From: Bifidobacterium sp. UBA6881
GTDB lineage: Bacteria; Actinomycetota; Actinomycetes; Actinomycetales; Bifidobacteriaceae
DNA: 26,927 bases
Reading direction: 5' to 3'
Assembly: GCA_002451435.1 (NCBI GenBank)
Contig: DKCF01000009.1
Coordinates: forward strand, 10,967-37,893
Positions 1 to 7,524 of this stretch are shown piece by piece (the first letter of the stretch is position 1; every line of letters begins with the position of its first letter). The notes under the pieces were generated by a model. That model was not told where the DNA came from and ran no database searches. It saw only the letters and a program-made list of their open reading frames with translations. Both the position numbers and the translations under genes were made by a program.

Positions 1-1163
1 GGGCCGCCGATGGCGCGTTCGCGACGAAGCATCTCACGAAGCTGTTCAATATGCGGAATATGCGCCATGCCGGCACGCCACACGACCGCATCGACCCAGC
101 CCTCGACCAAGGCCAGCAGCGTCTCCAGCGAAGCCATCGCTTGTTTCTGTTCCGGAGTGTCCGGGAACGCCACCTTGGTGATGTTCACCGCATCCGCCAT
201 CGAATCGGGATCAACGGTCTGCGCGTCGCGGATCTGCTCCTCCATAGCGTCCATATCGATGGCGATGCCACGCGCGTACTTGCCGAGCAGCGCCTCGAAA
301 CGCGGCATCAGCCACGGCACGGACGCATACAGACGCGTGTGCGCGAGCTCCTGCAAGGCCAGATAACCCATCACCTCGTTTGCATCGAGTTCCAACGACT
401 CCGCATATTCGACGATGTTCTGCACGATCAGGCCGCCCGCGGGATTCTTCAGCAACGCGATGCCTTGGTCGAAACTGCCGCGCACCTCATGGGAAAGATC
501 GCCAGCGGCGCGGCCAAGCTGCATCGCGAACGACGTGTTGCCGACGAAACGCATCAGCTGCGCCGGATCCTTCATGCTGTCGGGAATCGGAATCTGCACC
601 GGACCCGCGAAAATGCCGGATACCTCCGGTTGGATGCCGTCATCGTCACCGAAGCGCGACGACAGGATCGAAGCGAGCGCGTCGTTCATCGACTGCGCGA
701 CGGGGGAGGCGAACTGCGCCCAGGAATCAAGCGTGCCGTTCACCCAGTCGGTCCGCGTGAGCACCTTCGTCTCGCCTTCGGCCGGATTGAATTCGCAGGC
801 CGTGTCGAGCCACAGGTTCGCCTCGCTGATCGCGCGGCGCGCCATCTCGCCGTACTCCGCGCTTACGCTGCTTTCTGAGCCCTTGCCATTGGCCTGCTGC
901 AATGCCAGCGATTTCGCCAGCTTGACGTTGATGGGGCCTTCCTGCGCGATGCGTTCCATATCGCCCATGGTGTTCAGGCCGCCGGCGGTGAACGCCTGCA
1001 TCATGGACTGCACCTCGGACGGCTTGGGAAGCTCGCTCGGATCGCGGCTCATCAACTGCTCGCGCAGCTCCTCGGGCAGGTTGGACAGCTGATTCCATGC
1101 CATCTCGCCCTGAATCGGTCCAAAACAGTCAATGAGCCATTGGCGGATCGCGTTCTCGTCCAT
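1..1163 (-). CDS. Zincin_2 / DUF2342 family putative metalloprotease (C-terminus off window)
   Basis: The frame reads from ATG at 1163 (MDENAIRQWLIDCFGPIQGE...) without a stop to the left edge, giving 387 codons; the C-terminus is outside. AGGAA lies about 6 nt before the ATG, which decides the start. The N-terminal 'WLIDCFGP..GEMAWNQL' and the region around 'EVMGYLALQELAHTRLYASVPWL' match my memory of the actinobacterial DUF2342 (Zincin_2) family, described as zincin-fold putative hydrolases. No signal peptide or membrane segment is visible, so it is probably cytoplasmic. The substrate is unknown. It is divergent from the Lon-like protease gene; the same pair (Rv3195/Rv3194c) is adjacent in mycobacteria, which suggests a linked but undefined role. 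The segment that could carry a zinc motif reads QELAH rather than HExxH, so protease activity is doubtful. Family call is fairly sure, function is not. Confidence 0.8.
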   Translation of the reverse strand, partial: MDENAIRQWLIDCFGPIQGEMAWNQLSNLPEELREQLMSRDPSELPKPSEVQSMMQAFTAGGLNTMGDMERIAQEGPINVKLAKSLALQQANGKGSESSVSAEYGEMARRAISEANLWLDTACEFNPAEGETKVLTRTDWVNGTLDSWAQFASPVAQSMNDALASILSSRFGDDDGIQPEVSGIFAGPVQIPIPDSMKDPAQLMRFVGNTSFAMQLGRAAGDLSHEVRGSFDQGIALLKNPAGGLIVQNIVEYAESLELDANEVMGYLALQELAHTRLYASVPWLMPRFEALLGKYARGIAIDMDAMEEQIRDAQTVDPDSMADAVNITKVAFPDTPEQKQAMASLETLLALVEGWVDAVVWRAGMAHIPHIEQLREMLRRERAIGG

Positions 1164-1214
1164 ACCGTTCCTGCCTTCTTGCATTAAGGGTTTTTCCAAG
1201 TTTAACTGGTTCCA

Positions 1215-1220
1215 TACTAT
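1215..1220 (+). promoter_or_regulatory. -10 hexamer of a possible leaderless promoter for the Lon-like protease
   Basis: TACTAT ends exactly 7 nt before ATG 1228, the distance at which transcription would begin at the start codon. No good -35 is visible. The intervening GGGAGGT could instead be a ribosome binding site for ATG 1237, so the two readings compete. Confidence 0.4.
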
Positions 1221-1227
1221 GGGAGGT

Positions 1228-2121
1228 ATGCCCAATATGCATGAAACACGTTCAGTCCGCGCCAAAAACACACGTATCCGTCCCCTTGACCGTCTCCGGT
1301 CGATCGGCGCCTGTGTCGGACGCTGGCTCGATGCCAGAACATGGCGCTACCTCGCCGGCTTGGTGACCATCGTGCTGTGCGCGCTGGTGCTGATCCTTCC
1401 CAGCGCCTACGTGGTGCAGACCCCCGGGCCCACCCAGGACGTGCTGGGCGAGGTTTCGGGCAAACCGGTCATCTCCGTTTCCGGAGTGGACACCCACAAG
1501 GATTCCGGCAAGCTGCTGCTGGTCACCGTCAACGCGTCCGGCGTGCCCGGATACCCGGTCACCAACGCGGAGGCCCTGATCGGCTGGTTCAGTTCCAGGG
1601 TCACGGTGATGCCGCAGGAGGCCGTGGTGCCGGTTGGCCAGAGCGCCAAGGAATACAAGCGTGAAAGCAACGCGCAGATGAGCACGTCGCAGGATTCCGC
1701 CACCGCGGCCGCCCGAAAGTTCCTCGCGAAACACGGATATGACGTATCCGGCATGAAGGTGAGCATGCATGTCGACGACATCGGAGGTCCGTCGGCAGGC
1801 ATGATGTACACGCTGGGTGTGATCGACAAGGTCACCGGGGAGAAGCTCGCCGGCGGTAGAACCATCGCGGGCACGGGCACGATGAACGCGAAGGGCAAGG
1901 TCGGCGCGATCGGAGGCATCCGCCTGAAGATGATCGGCGCGAAACGCGACGGCGCCACATGGTTCCTCGCGCCGGAATCGAACTGCTCCAGCGTGGTGGG
2001 GCACATCCCGCAGGGCCTCAACGTGGTAAAGGTCGCCACATTGGATGACGCCTACAAGGCCCTTGTCGCCATCCGCGACGGAAAGGGGGCATCCCTGCCG
2101 CAGTGCGCCGCCGAAAAATGA
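1228..2121 (+). CDS. Membrane-anchored Lon-like serine protease (YlbL / Rv3194c type), PDZ-less
   Basis: This is a 297-residue protein with a basic N-terminus, one membrane segment at about residues 41-61, an extracytoplasmic region and a C-terminal Lon (S16) protease domain. The Lon signature is clear: 'DIGGPSAGMMYTLGVID' with Ser189, and 'GGIRLKMIGAKRDGATWFLAP' with Lys234, the expected Ser-Lys dyad. Family members usually have a PDZ domain between the 'EYxRxNxxxMxxSQ' segment and the Lon domain. Here only about 20 residues separate them, so PDZ seems to be missing. Start choice: ATG 1228 sits 7 nt after a TACTAT -10; ATG 1237 has GGGAGG 10 nt upstream; a longer frame back to 1132 would overlap the divergent gene and is unlikely. 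It probably degrades envelope proteins facing outward; substrate unknown. Confidence 0.85.
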   Translation: MPNMHETRSVRAKNTRIRPLDRLRSIGACVGRWLDARTWRYLAGLVTIVLCALVLILPSAYVVQTPGPTQDVLGEVSGKPVISVSGVDTHKDSGKLLLVTVNASGVPGYPVTNAEALIGWFSSRVTVMPQEAVVPVGQSAKEYKRESNAQMSTSQDSATAAARKFLAKHGYDVSGMKVSMHVDDIGGPSAGMMYTLGVIDKVTGEKLAGGRTIAGTGTMNAKGKVGAIGGIRLKMIGAKRDGATWFLAPESNCSSVVGHIPQGLNVVKVATLDDAYKALVAIRDGKGASLPQCAAEK

Positions 2122-2199
2122 CGGCGTTGCGGACGATGCCGCAATCTCGAAGAATGACCAATTCCAAGATTCGTAACGTGCATGTTCGAGCAGTGTTGG

Positions 2200-2205
2200 T
2201 ATATT
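2200..2205 (+). promoter_or_regulatory. -10 hexamer of a probable leaderless promoter for the DUF3052 gene
   Basis: TATATT ends 7 nt before GTG 2213. There is no purine-rich ribosome binding site in front of that GTG, which fits transcription starting at the start codon. The -35 region is not recognisable. Confidence 0.5.
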
Positions 2206-2212
2206 GGCGAGC

Positions 2213-2629
2213 GTGAATCATACGGCATCTGATAACGCTGAAGAATTCGGTTTCCACGCCGGCGACCTGGTACAGGAATGGTTGTGGGACGATGATGTGG
2301 ACGACTCGATCCGCGCCAAGATCGAGAAGCTGACCGGTGAGGAGCTGGTCGACGAGGATTACGATTCCGCCGTCGACGGTGTGATCATCTGGTGGCGTGA
2401 CGGCGATGACGAGGACGAACTGTCCGACACGATCGTCGACGCGTACGCCGTCCTCGGCGACGACGGCCCGCTGTGGGTGCTCACGCCGAAGCCGGGACGT
2501 CCGGGCGCGGCAAGCTCCAGCATCGTGCAGTCCGCGGCCAAGACCGCCGGAATGAACGCCGCCACCCCGCTGACCGTCAGCGCCGACTGGAACGGCATCC
2601 GTCTGCGCGCCTTCGGCAAGGGAAGATGA
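2213..2629 (+). CDS. DUF3052 family protein
   Basis: A 138-residue acidic, soluble protein of a family confined to Actinobacteria. It has no membrane segment or signal peptide. The N-terminal half is rich in Asp/Glu ('GDLVQEWLWDDDVDDSIRAKIEKLTGEELVDEDYDSAVDGVIIWWRDGD' region), and the C-terminal half ends in 'TVSADWNGIRLRAFGKGR'. The family has no established enzymatic role that I know of. GTG 2213 is chosen over an upstream in-frame TTG at 2204 because a TATATT -10 overlaps 2204 and lies 7 nt from the GTG. It is monocistronic: about 80 nt after the protease gene and followed by a strong terminator. Family call is confident, function unknown. Confidence 0.85.
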   Translation: MNHTASDNAEEFGFHAGDLVQEWLWDDDVDDSIRAKIEKLTGEELVDEDYDSAVDGVIIWWRDGDDEDELSDTIVDAYAVLGDDGPLWVLTPKPGRPGAASSSIVQSAAKTAGMNAATPLTVSADWNGIRLRAFGKGR

Positions 2630-2670
2630 TTTCCGCGGGCTTATGCCCGTGCTGATTGAAATGTTGCGAG

Positions 2671-2695
2671 GAGCGGCCTTCGGGCCGCTCTTTTT
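2671..2695 (+). terminator. Rho-independent terminator after the DUF3052 gene
   Basis: An 8-bp perfect stem GAGCGGCC / GGCCGCTC closes a TTCG tetraloop and is followed directly by TTTTT (2691-2695). This is a textbook intrinsic terminator. Confidence 0.93.
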
Positions 2696-2829
2696 GCTTG
2701 TTGCATCATTGCCGTGCCTTGTCGGTTCCAGATGACTTCATGATGGAACATGGGCAAAGCGTGTGCGCAAATCGTGAATCTGGCTTTGAACAATGTGCGA
2801 ATCGTTGGAAATGCAAAGGCTTTGACAGG

Positions 2830-2903
2830 TGGGCGATGAGGGATTCGAACCCCCGACATCCACCGTGTAAAGGTGGCGCTCTAACCAACTGAGCTAATCG
2901 CCC
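2830..2903 (-). tRNA. tRNA-Val, anticodon UAC
   Basis: The reverse strand folds as a full 74-nt cloverleaf. The acceptor stem is GGGCGAT / ATCGCCC, the D arm is GCTC...GAGC, and the anticodon stem CCACC / GGTGG holds loop TTTACAC, whose positions 34-36 read TAC. The T loop is TTCGAAT and the discriminator is A. CCA is not encoded. It is convergent with the DUF3052 gene. Possible -10 TACAGT lies at 2914-2919 on the minus strand. Confidence 0.96.
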
Positions 2904-3112
2904 GCGAAAATCCACTGTACCGCATGCCGCGCATGCGATAGGCCACCGTGTGTCGGCGTGGCGCGAGACAGCTCGAAACGGCGTGGATGCGTGTCGATTC
3001 GACGGCGTGACGAACCGTGCGGCCGCCTTTGCGGATGGGCGGTGAACGGCGTGCGTCGAATCACTCACGTAAAGTGGTGATGTTGAAAACTGTTGTAGGA
3101 GGTCGATAGCCA

Positions 3113-4810
3113 ATGGGGCAGGAACCTGAGTCCGATAAGAACGCATCGGGAATCGCGCACGCTCCGAAGCGCAAGTGGGGATATGATTCCGTCCAGGTGG
3201 ATGCTTTCCTCGAGCGCGCGCACAAGCTGTATGAGGGTGAGGGCATCCAGCTCACCCAGAACGATATTCAGAAGGTCTCGTTCGATCTCGTCAAGGGCGG
3301 CTATGTGATCGCCCAGGTCGATGCCGCCTTGGCCCGTCTGGAACGCGCCGTGGTGGACAAGCAGACCACATGGGAGATCTCCCAGCATGGCCGTGTGGCG
3401 TGGAAGGGGCAGACCGAGGCCCTGTTCCGTGAACTGAACGACCATGCGCAGCGCGAGGAAGGCGAGCGGTTCAAGCCGGGCGAGCCCAAGAAGCCCAGCT
3501 ATGACCGCAAGCAGGTGGACCGCATCATCGACCAGTGTCTGATGAAGGCTGCCGATTCCCTCGACATCACCAAGATGGGCGATGATGACGCGAAGAAGCT
3601 CGCCGACTTGAACTCCCGTACCGTCGCCAACGTGATCTTCACGCAACGCAAGGGCAAGCGCGGGTACGACGAGCGCCAGGTCGACTACTATCTGGCCTCT
3701 TGCGTGCAGCTGCTGACGCGCCTTGAATCCTACGACCGCGTCGCCGATTTCGTCGGCGATCCGGCTTCCGCCGCCACGGCAGGGGACGACGCTTCGGAAA
3801 CCGAGTTGCTCACTCCGGTGTACGCGGCTCCGGTATCGGTGGATTCCCAGGTGATCGCGGAATCCCAATCCGCTATTCACAGCAATGAATCCTTCGACTT
3901 CCTCAACAAGGAAGAGCACGCCATTTTCAAGGCTCCCGCGGCTTCCCCGGTCACAACGCCGGTGGCTCCACAGGGAACGCAGTCCGCACCGCTGCCCGCT
4001 GTCGGCATGGCGGGCGGAAACGCGGCATCACAGCCGGCAGCCGCGCAACCCGCCGTCGCCCAGCCGGCAAAGACATCGATTTTCGCGCCGGGCGGCATCT
4101 CCGCGCCGACCGCGTCCGCCGCGGCCGTAGAATCCACAGTGGGCACCGAGACCGAACCGTTCAATCCGGTGGCCGACGCTCCTGCAGGCTTCGCGCCTGC
4201 CACTGGCGCCGCCGCGGTTCCGCCGGTGGCGGCGCCCTCTGCAGCACCGGTTCAGCCCACGTCCGTGCCGACGGCCTCCCCGTCTGCGGCATCATCTCTT
4301 GCAGCGCTGGCGCAGCAGACCATTTCGAGCGTCTCAGGCACTTCGGGCACGTCAGGCGTTTCAGGCAACACCGTGAGCGGCGTCGCTCCGCAGGTGCCTG
4401 ATTTGTCGGCGCCGAGCGTGCCGCAGCTGAACACCGGTTCCCTGAATCTGGGCACGGCGGTGCCTTCCCCGCAGAGTGCTTCGGCGGCCGTGCCGGCATC
4501 GACGCCTTCCGCAGCCACGAGCACGCCGGTCGCTCCATATACGATTCCGGCATCGACCGTCACCCCGGCTCCCAGCTTCGCTCCCACGGCATCCACGACT
4601 CCGGCACCTGCCGTGACGACGCCGGCAGCTTCTTCGTTGCCGAGCTTCGCGCCCGCCGTGCCCACCACGGCGATACCATCCACGACTCCGGCACCCGGAG
4701 CGGATGGCGACAAGGACGCCAAGAAGCCGGCCGCCAAGCCGCTGTTCCCTTCGACCAGCGGCGATCCGAACCTCGATATCCCGGATCTGTCGTTCCCGTC
4801 CTTCGACTGA
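3113..4810 (+). CDS. DivIVA-domain protein with a long Pro/Ala/Ser/Thr-rich tail
   Basis: A 565-residue protein starting at ATG 3113 behind AGGAGGT (3097-3103). The N-terminal 230 residues hold three related DivIVA-type units: 'GYDSVQVDAFLERA' near residue 23, 'SYDRKQVDRIIDQC' near 129 and 'GYDERQVDYYLASC' near 184. This matches the short DivIVA domain repeats of actinobacterial proteins involved in pole or septum organisation. Residues from about 240 to 540 are low-complexity Ala/Pro/Ser/Thr, probably disordered. The protein ends in a compact acidic motif 'GDPNLDIPDLSFPSFD' that may be a docking tail (inference). No membrane segment is present. A 19-nt stretch, CATCCACGACTCCGGCACC, occurs twice in the tail (about 4589 and 4678), suggesting growth by duplication. 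It stands alone with its own terminator. Confidence 0.85.
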   Translation: MGQEPESDKNASGIAHAPKRKWGYDSVQVDAFLERAHKLYEGEGIQLTQNDIQKVSFDLVKGGYVIAQVDAALARLERAVVDKQTTWEISQHGRVAWKGQTEALFRELNDHAQREEGERFKPGEPKKPSYDRKQVDRIIDQCLMKAADSLDITKMGDDDAKKLADLNSRTVANVIFTQRKGKRGYDERQVDYYLASCVQLLTRLESYDRVADFVGDPASAATAGDDASETELLTPVYAAPVSVDSQVIAESQSAIHSNESFDFLNKEEHAIFKAPAASPVTTPVAPQGTQSAPLPAVGMAGGNAASQPAAAQPAVAQPAKTSIFAPGGISAPTASAAAVESTVGTETEPFNPVADAPAGFAPATGAAAVPPVAAPSAAPVQPTSVPTASPSAASSLAALAQQTISSVSGTSGTSGVSGNTVSGVAPQVPDLSAPSVPQLNTGSLNLGTAVPSPQSASAAVPASTPSAATSTPVAPYTIPASTVTPAPSFAPTASTTPAPAVTTPAASSLPSFAPAVPTTAIPSTTPAPGADGDKDAKKPAAKPLFPSTSGDPNLDIPDLSFPSFD

Positions 4811-4817
4811 TGCATCT

Positions 4818-4849
4818 GAAACAGGCTGGCGTGATCGTCAGCCTGTTTC
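4818..4849 (+). terminator. Probable terminator after the DivIVA-domain gene
   Basis: The 11-bp perfect stem GAAACAGGCTG / CAGCCTGTTTC has a 10-nt loop and begins 8 nt after the stop codon. The T-rich tail is poor (TTTCGTTCG), so termination may be partial. Confidence 0.7.
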
Positions 4850-4933
4850 GTTCGCGTGTGTTGCGCGCGGAATCATTCGCAAAACGAAATACAACAACCA
4901 AACAACCAAACATACGGAGAAAACGCATAACCC

Positions 4934-6112
4934 ATGCAGACCTCAACCGTAGTCATTCTGGGATCCACCGGATCCATCGGAACCCAAGGGCTTGACGTCA
5001 TCTCCCGCCATCTCGACCGCTTCGAAGTGACGGGGCTGGCGGCAGGCGGAGCGCATGTCGAACTGCTCGCTCAACAGGCCGCCCGGTTCCATGTCGCCAA
5101 AGTCGCGATTTCCAACAAGAACGCCGTCGCGGCGCTTCGTGAGGCGCTACGACGGAACGACGTGGCGGACGTCGAAGTGACGGCCGGTCCGGACGCCGTG
5201 ATCGCCATGGCGGGTTCCGGCGCCGACGTGGTGCTGAACGGCATCACCGGTTCGATCGGACTCGAACCGTCCATCGCCGCGCTGCAGGCGGGCTCCCAAT
5301 TGGCCTTGGCCAACAAGGAATCCGTGGTGGCCGGCGGACACCTGCTGTTCGACTCGCAGGTGCGCGGACACCAGATCAACCCCGTCGATTCCGAACATTC
5401 CGCCATCTGGCAGTCGCTGCGCGCGGGAACCCACGGCGAGGTGTCCAAACTCGTCGTCACCGCGTCGGGCGGACCGTTCCGCGGCTGGAAGCGCGAACAG
5501 ATGACCGACATCACACCGGAACAGGCGCTGAACCACCCCACATGGAACATGGGCCCGGTCGTGACCATAAACTCGTCCACGCTGATGAACAAGGGACTTG
5601 AGGTCATCGAGGCGAGCCGACTGTTCGACATTCCGCCGAGCCGCATCGATGTGACCGTCCATCCGCAGTCCATCGTGCACTCCATGGTCGAATTCCGCGA
5701 CGGCGCCACCATCGCGCAGGCGTCCCCGCCGGACATGCGTCTGCCGATCGCCTTGGGACTGTCCGCCCCCGAACGTCTGGGCGACGTGGCCGCGGCCTGC
5801 GACTGGACGAAGGCCGCCACATGGACGTTCGAGCCGCTGGACGACGAGGCGTTCCCCGCGGTGGGCCTCGCGCGGCACTGCCTGGAATCCTCCGAAAAGC
5901 ACACGGCGGTATTGAACGCGGCCAACGAGCAGGCCGTGCATGCCTTCCTCGAACACCGGCTGCCGTATCTCGGCATCGTCGACACCGTCAGGGAAGTGCT
6001 GGACGAAATGGACGCCGAACTGCGTGGCAATCCGCTGTTCGCTTCCGTGGAGGAAATGAATCAACTCGAGCATGAGGCTCGCGACCGCGCCGACAATCTG
6101 ATAAACCGGTAA
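4934..6112 (+). CDS. dxr: 1-deoxy-D-xylulose 5-phosphate reductoisomerase
   Basis: A 392-residue cytoplasmic enzyme of the MEP isoprenoid pathway. It converts DXP to 2-C-methyl-D-erythritol 4-phosphate with NADPH and a divalent metal. The NADPH-binding 'VILGSTGSIGTQGLDVI' lies at the N-terminus. Metal ligands are visible as Asp152 and Glu154 in 'PVDSEHSAIWQ' and Glu223 in 'NSSTLMNKGLEVIEA'; 'ASGGPFRGW' and 'VHPQSIVHSMVEFRDG' are also family hallmarks. Length is normal. ATG 4934 is preceded by CGGAG about 13 nt away, inside an unusual leader (4880-4915) made almost only of A and C. ispG follows 74 nt downstream with a hairpin in the gap, so the two are probably co-transcribed with some readthrough control. 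Confidence 0.97.
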   Translation: MQTSTVVILGSTGSIGTQGLDVISRHLDRFEVTGLAAGGAHVELLAQQAARFHVAKVAISNKNAVAALREALRRNDVADVEVTAGPDAVIAMAGSGADVVLNGITGSIGLEPSIAALQAGSQLALANKESVVAGGHLLFDSQVRGHQINPVDSEHSAIWQSLRAGTHGEVSKLVVTASGGPFRGWKREQMTDITPEQALNHPTWNMGPVVTINSSTLMNKGLEVIEASRLFDIPPSRIDVTVHPQSIVHSMVEFRDGATIAQASPPDMRLPIALGLSAPERLGDVAAACDWTKAATWTFEPLDDEAFPAVGLARHCLESSEKHTAVLNAANEQAVHAFLEHRLPYLGIVDTVREVLDEMDAELRGNPLFASVEEMNQLEHEARDRADNLINR

Positions 6113-6139
6113 CCGGTCGTTGTACGAGACAATCATCGC

Positions 6140-6164
6140 AAGGGCTCCCCATGGGGGAGCCCTT
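6140..6164 (+). terminator. Hairpin between dxr and ispG (attenuating terminator or processing site)
   Basis: The perfect 11-bp stem AAGGGCTCCCC / GGGGAGCCCTT has a 3-nt loop ATG at 6151-6153. The following TTCTATTG is only weakly T-rich, so it may reduce rather than abolish readthrough into ispG. The ATG in the loop is in frame with ispG but is not a credible start. Confidence 0.6.
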
Positions 6165-6186
6165 CTATTGCAAGGATTTCCAACTT

Positions 6187-7386
6187 ATGCCAGAACTTGA
6201 CAAGCCGTTCCGCAAAACCGGTGAGGCGGCCATCAGCGAAAGCCCGCTCCATCCCCGCCGCAAATCGCGCCGCATCATGGTCGGTCCGGTGCCGGTCGGC
6301 GGCGGAGCGCCGATCTCCGTGCAGTCCATGACCAACACGCGCACCGCCGACGTGCCGGCCACCCTGCAGCAGATCGCGGAACTCACCGCGGCGGGCTGCG
6401 ACATCGTCCGCGTGGCGGTGCCCAAGCAGGAGGATGCCGACGCGTTGCCGGAAATCGTGAGGAAATCGCCGATTCCGGTCATCGCGGACATTCACTTCCA
6501 AAGCAAATACGTTTTCCAGGCGATCGACGCGGGCTGCGCCGCGGTGCGCGTCAATCCGGGCAACATCCGCAAATTCGATGAAGTGGGCCCCTCGATCTGC
6601 AAGGCGGCCACCGATGCGGGGATCTCCCTGCGCATCGGCGTGAACGCGGGCTCGCTCGACAAGGAGCTGTACGCCAAGTACGGCGGTCCGACCCCCGAGG
6701 CGCTCGTGGCCTCCGCGCTGAAGGAGGCGCGCATGTTCGAGGACGTCGGATTCCACGATTTCAAGATCTCCGTCAAGCATCACGACGTGGTCACCATGGT
6801 CGAAACGTACCGGCTGCTCGCCTCCAAGGGCGATTGGCCGCTGCACCTCGGCGTCACCGAAGCCGGACCGTCCTGGCAGGGAACCATCAAAAGCTGCCTG
6901 GCGTTCGGCGCGCTGCTCGCCGAAGGCATCGGCGACACGATCCGCGTCTCGCTGTCCGCCCCGCCGGTCGAGGAAGTGAAGGTCGGCTGCAAGCTGCTGG
7001 AATACATGGGATTGCGCCCCCGCAAATTCGACATCATCTCCTGCCCGAGCTGCGGGCGCTCCCAGGTGGACGTGATCCAGCTGGCCAACGCGGTCACCGA
7101 AGGGCTCAAGGACATCACCGCTCCGATCCGCGTGGCCGTGATGGGCTGCATCGTCAACGGTCCCGGCGAGGCGCGCGAAGCCGACCTTGGCGTGGCCTCC
7201 GGCAACGGCAAGGGACAGATCTTCATCAAAGGCAAGGTCATCGAAACCGTGCCGGAAGACCAGATCGTCGAAACCCTGCTCGCCAAGGCGCAGGAAATCG
7301 CCGCCCAGATGGAGCGGAACGGCGAGGCGACGGCCACCGCGACCGGTCCCGTGGTCGTGCCGGTGACGCAAAACGGCAACTGCTGA
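6187..7386 (+). CDS. ispG: 4-hydroxy-3-methylbut-2-enyl diphosphate synthase (IspG/GcpE)
   Basis: A 399-residue iron-sulfur enzyme of the MEP pathway that turns methylerythritol cyclodiphosphate into HMBPP. The N-terminal TIM-barrel part shows 'GGGAPISVQSMTNTRTADVPAT' and 'ADIHFQ'. The [4Fe-4S] ligands are in place: Cys286 and Cys289 in 'CPSCGR', Cys321 in 'GCIVNGPGE' and Glu328. Their spacing equals that of the E. coli enzyme (270, 273, 305, 312). The start is ATG 6187, behind AAGGA with a 10-nt spacer; the in-frame ATG at 6151 lies inside a hairpin loop and would add an unneeded 12 residues. The C-terminus has a short Ala/Thr/Val tail. It lies downstream of dxr; the next gene appears to have its own promoter. 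Confidence 0.97.
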   Translation: MPELDKPFRKTGEAAISESPLHPRRKSRRIMVGPVPVGGGAPISVQSMTNTRTADVPATLQQIAELTAAGCDIVRVAVPKQEDADALPEIVRKSPIPVIADIHFQSKYVFQAIDAGCAAVRVNPGNIRKFDEVGPSICKAATDAGISLRIGVNAGSLDKELYAKYGGPTPEALVASALKEARMFEDVGFHDFKISVKHHDVVTMVETYRLLASKGDWPLHLGVTEAGPSWQGTIKSCLAFGALLAEGIGDTIRVSLSAPPVEEVKVGCKLLEYMGLRPRKFDIISCPSCGRSQVDVIQLANAVTEGLKDITAPIRVAVMGCIVNGPGEAREADLGVASGNGKGQIFIKGKVIETVPEDQIVETLLAKAQEIAAQMERNGEATATATGPVVVPVTQNGNC

Positions 7387-7511
7387 GCAAGCATTCGGAA
7401 CGGTATCGGACCGTGGGCCATTTGCCGTTGACCATCTTGAGACGAACCGCTCCACGATGAAGCCATTCCGCGGCGGTTCGGGGCCGCTGCGGCCATTTCA
7501 GCCGGAACCGG

Positions 7512-7517
7512 TAGAAT
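7512..7517 (+). promoter_or_regulatory. -10 hexamer of a probable leaderless promoter for the membrane hydrolase
   Basis: TAGAAT ends 7 nt before GTG 7525 and overlaps the alternative ATG at 7516. There is no Shine-Dalgarno in front of either codon. This favours GTG 7525 as the start of a leaderless mRNA. Confidence 0.5.
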
Positions 7518-7524
7518 GATCGAC

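Noticed and set aside
2904..3096. Possible gene between tRNA-Val and the DivIVA-domain gene
   Set aside because: Only antisense or short frames without motifs; the CGCATGC-CGC-GCATGCG palindrome at about 2921-2937 is too short to interpret.
6151..6186. Longer IspG start at ATG 6151
   Set aside because: The ATG is the loop of an 11-bp hairpin and has no ribosome binding site; ATG 6187 is well placed behind AAGGA.
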